From an uncultured Sphingobacteriales bacterium (lineage in GTDB: Bacteria; Bacteroidota; Bacteroidia; Chitinophagales; Chitinophagaceae): 6,813 nt of DNA. Location of the stretch: contig CAMPKG010000188.1 in NCBI GenBank assembly GCA_946887085.1, positions 1 through 6,813 of the forward strand, in the 5' to 3' direction. The translations under genes were made by a program, and so were the position numbers. Positions within the stretch are counted from its first letter, which is position 1, and each line of letters begins with the position of its first letter. Shown piece by piece: positions 4,657-6,813 of this stretch. The notes below the pieces were generated by a model. It was not told the DNA's origin. It saw only the letters and a list, made by a program, of their open reading frames with translations, and searched no databases.

Positions 4657-6807
4657 TTATAAGTTCTGCGCATTGTACTTCACTCTGGCATTCTTTCTCA
4701 ATACTTCCTGCACAGCGCCTGAAAGTGTGTTCTTGCTTTGCATCTCCATCATGCCGCGCTGAGGTGCGATGATATTAGGATCTGTCGTCATCGGCTTGGA
4801 ACCTCTGAATATAAGGGAAGCGTATATCACACCTTCCTGCCCCTTGATCGGGGGAGAAACAGTATTTTGTTTGAACCCTTCAAAGAACGAATACCCTACG
4901 ACCTTTGGTTCGTAACCTATGTTAGCAACAAACGGGCTGGACAGGTTAAAGGAATCCGCCTGCATTACCTGCTGCTTCGACGCGCCAGCAATTGCATCCA
5001 GGCCATTGAGGCTCTTGTACCTGCTGATCAGTATATCGGCTTTTTTCTGAGCCCTTACAGCAGCCTCAACCGTGAGTCGCGTATTGCCATCAAGCTTCAT
5101 CAAGCCCGATTCCTGTTTTCCGGTAAGTTTGGCTACAACATAACGATGGTCTATCTGGAACACAGGCGATATATCGCCGACTTCTGCATCGTACATCCAC
5201 CTGATCACTTCGCGGCCTGAACCAAAACCTGCTATCATAAAATCGTTTGCTTTCACATTTTCACCGGATTTCAATACCAGGTTTTCTTTCTTCACTGTCT
5301 CGTCAAATGCTTTCGCCGTGGTATTTTTCCCGGCAAATTCTGTTGCCTTCGCATAGGCCGCATTTTCTGTTGCCTGGCCAGCATACAGAGATTTGCTGAT
5401 TGTTGCCAGTTTCGCTGACGTCTGAATTCCTTTTTGTTCCAGTATTTCTATATAATGATACCCGGCGTACGCATCATTGTCCACTTTTACCGTCTTCTTT
5501 TCTCCGGGTTTGCCGTCGAAAATAAAATCCGCGAATTCTTTTGAAAGCTGGCCTTTCTGCTGCAATGTGAAGGTATACTCTCCACCCGTCGCCTTACTTC
5601 CCGGATCATCAGAATATTTGTCTACCGCCGCTGCGAAGGTTGCACCTCCGCCGGTTGCAGCAATAGCGCTGTCAATTTTCAGTTTTGCCACGCTGTCTGC
5701 TAACAGCGGCTGATTCTGATCTTCCGTTTTTACCAGTATGTGGCGGCATTTTACAGAATCCGGCATTGGTTTCTTATCGATAATTTTTGTCAGCTTATAA
5801 TTGCCGTTCTCAAAGTACGGACCATATACCGCTCCCGCAGGCAGGCTCAATATTGAATCAGCATACATAGACATAAACGATGACTTATTCACAAAAGCAT
5901 CTTTGAATTGTTCCTCAGAATTACGGTTCACAAAGCTCTCGGCATCATCGGTTGTTGTAAAATCTGATTTCAACTGCTGAAGGGCGCCGAGTGCACGAGC
6001 AGTATCGTCTGTTGATGGTGTAACATCGAACGAAACATATTCCATACTGCGGGTAGGCTCCTGGATACTGAACTGCTGTTCATGCTTCTTCATGTATGCA
6101 GTCAACTCTTCGTCCGTCACTTTTACTTCAGCATCGTTTATAGTTGCGTAAGGCACTTTTACGAAACGTATGCTGGCTATTTCGTTTTGCTCTTTCAACT
6201 GGCGATCCAACAGGTACTTTGGTACATAAACAAAGTTTGCCAGCATCGCATTGTATTTGCGTATGTTGTTGTTGCGGATCACGTATGCCTTTATGGCTTC
6301 CCATTCCTCGCGTGCTTTGCCGGTAGGGTCATATTGATCAACCTGCTGCTCAAATGCCTTGATACGTTGCGGATCGAACATGCGCGTATCCGGATTTGTA
6401 AAAACCGGGTATTGTTGTACGATTGGATCTGGCGCAGCACCATAGATAAGGTCTTTTTCCTCCTCCTTGGTAGACGCTATCCCCAATTTTTCCATCTCTG
6501 CACCCATGAGGTTCTCGTTGATCAATTCGCGCAATGCCTGTTCATTGATCTGAGCACGGGTTGCATCGTCCAGGGTTTGACCTTTTGAGCTGTAGTTATA
6601 CAGAATCTCATATTCCTTTCTCCTTTGCTGGTAATCACGGATGTCAATTTCCTCTCCGTTGACCGTCGCAACGCTGGAATCCCTTCCGAAAAGTTCTCCA
6701 AGTCGACCACTGGCAGCGTCCATTAATATGAAGCCTATCAATGCCAGCACGATAAAAAACACGACGACCTTCCCGTATTTGTTCCTGATTTTCTGAATTA
6801 CAGCCAT
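4657..6807 (-). CDS. ppiD: Membrane-anchored peptidyl-prolyl isomerase, PpiD/SurA type
   Basis: A 716-residue periplasmic folding factor, held in the inner membrane by one N-terminal helix, expected to assist folding of secreted and outer-membrane proteins. Residues 1-13 are basic (QKIRNKYGK), followed by a membrane segment at about 14-30 (VVVFFIVLALIGFILMD). A SurA-N/PpiD-like chaperone region follows: ATVNGEEIDIRDYQQRR at 47-63, then a helical part to about 210. The parvulin (PPIC) domain spans about 351-458: CRHILVK with H356, YSDDPGS at 398-404, GGE at 408-410 and GYHYIEIL with H451. The retained His residues suggest it may be active, whereas the E. coli PpiD parvulin domain is regarded as inactive. 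Two further parvulin-like stretches seem degenerate, about 210-345 (ending GPYFENGNYKLTKIID) and about 530-565 (GDISPVFQIDHRYVVAKL). It is longer than E. coli PpiD (623), as usual in Bacteroidota. The ATG at 6807-6805 sits just before the anchor; only 6 bases of upstream sequence are visible. A terminator follows. Confidence 0.9.
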   Translation of the reverse strand: MAVIQKIRNKYGKVVVFFIVLALIGFILMDAASGRLGELFGRDSSVATVNGEEIDIRDYQQRRKEYEILYNYSSKGQTLDDATRAQINEQALRELINENLMGAEMEKLGIASTKEEEKDLIYGAAPDPIVQQYPVFTNPDTRMFDPQRIKAFEQQVDQYDPTGKAREEWEAIKAYVIRNNNIRKYNAMLANFVYVPKYLLDRQLKEQNEIASIRFVKVPYATINDAEVKVTDEELTAYMKKHEQQFSIQEPTRSMEYVSFDVTPSTDDTARALGALQQLKSDFTTTDDAESFVNRNSEEQFKDAFVNKSSFMSMYADSILSLPAGAVYGPYFENGNYKLTKIIDKKPMPDSVKCRHILVKTEDQNQPLLADSVAKLKIDSAIAATGGGATFAAAVDKYSDDPGSKATGGEYTFTLQQKGQLSKEFADFIFDGKPGEKKTVKVDNDAYAGYHYIEILEQKGIQTSAKLATISKSLYAGQATENAAYAKATEFAGKNTTAKAFDETVKKENLVLKSGENVKANDFMIAGFGSGREVIRWMYDAEVGDISPVFQIDHRYVVAKLTGKQESGLMKLDGNTRLTVEAAVRAQKKADILISRYKSLNGLDAIAGASKQQVMQADSFNLSSPFVANIGYEPKVVGYSFFEGFKQNTVSPPIKGQEGVIYASLIFRGSKPMTTDPNIIAPQRGMMEMQSKNTLSGAVQEVLRKNARVKYNAQNL

Positions 6808-6813
6808 ATAGGT

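Noticed and set aside
4738..6588. Several plus-strand open frames of 78-168 codons inside ppiD
   Set aside because: All are antisense to the continuous 716-residue PpiD frame; their translations have no recognisable domain.
1..6813. Search for a defence system, mobile element, CRISPR array or RNA gene
   Set aside because: All long frames are explained by housekeeping or envelope families, no direct repeat series or cloverleaf was seen, and composition is even across the window.

Overview
The window reads as ordinary chromosomal backbone of a Bacteroidota bacterium, most likely of the Chitinophaga/Sphingobacteria side (an inference from protein style, not a search). The supporting signs are: a DUF2480 protein, a family I know only from this phylum; a DUF7033-type polysaccharide deacetylase; a signal peptide ending in the typical AYSQ; almost no Shine-Dalgarno sequences; and promoter-like sites of the Bacteroidota TTG/TTTG - spacer - TAnnTTTG type. 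Base composition looks moderate and even throughout. I see no tRNA, rRNA, CRISPR array, insertion sequence, integrase or phage gene.

Layout, left to right. (1) Positions 1-1212, plus strand: the 3' part of lutB, the iron-sulfur subunit of the LutABC-type L-lactate oxidation system; its 5' end lies outside the window. (2) 1219-2529, plus: a polysaccharide-deacetylase-like protein, 6 bases behind lutB and probably co-transcribed. (3) 2519-3238, minus: an exported L,D-transpeptidase-fold (YkuD) protein whose stop codon lies inside the end of gene 2. (4) 3239-3384: a 146-base divergent promoter region. (5) 3385-4047, plus: a DtxR/MntR-family metal-dependent repressor. (6) 4048-4560, minus: DUF2480, whose stop codon abuts that of the repressor without a spare base (TAA/TTA). 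(7) 4561-4656: a short gap with a strong intrinsic terminator for the gene to its right and a promoter-like site for DUF2480. (8) 4657-6807, minus: a large membrane-anchored PpiD/SurA-type peptidyl-prolyl isomerase, complete but starting only 6 bases from the window end.

The genes do not form one pathway. Three (deacetylase, L,D-transpeptidase-like protein, PpiD) concern the cell envelope, one lactate metabolism, one metal homeostasis, and one is uncharacterised. What stands out is compaction: both convergent pairs meet with an 11-base overlap or with zero spacing, and a terminator seems to share bases with the next promoter. I found no convincing undescribed multi-gene system. The points worth a second look are variant active sites in the deacetylase and the transpeptidase-like protein, the mixed metal-ligand set of the repressor, and the three cysteines of the DUF2480 protein.
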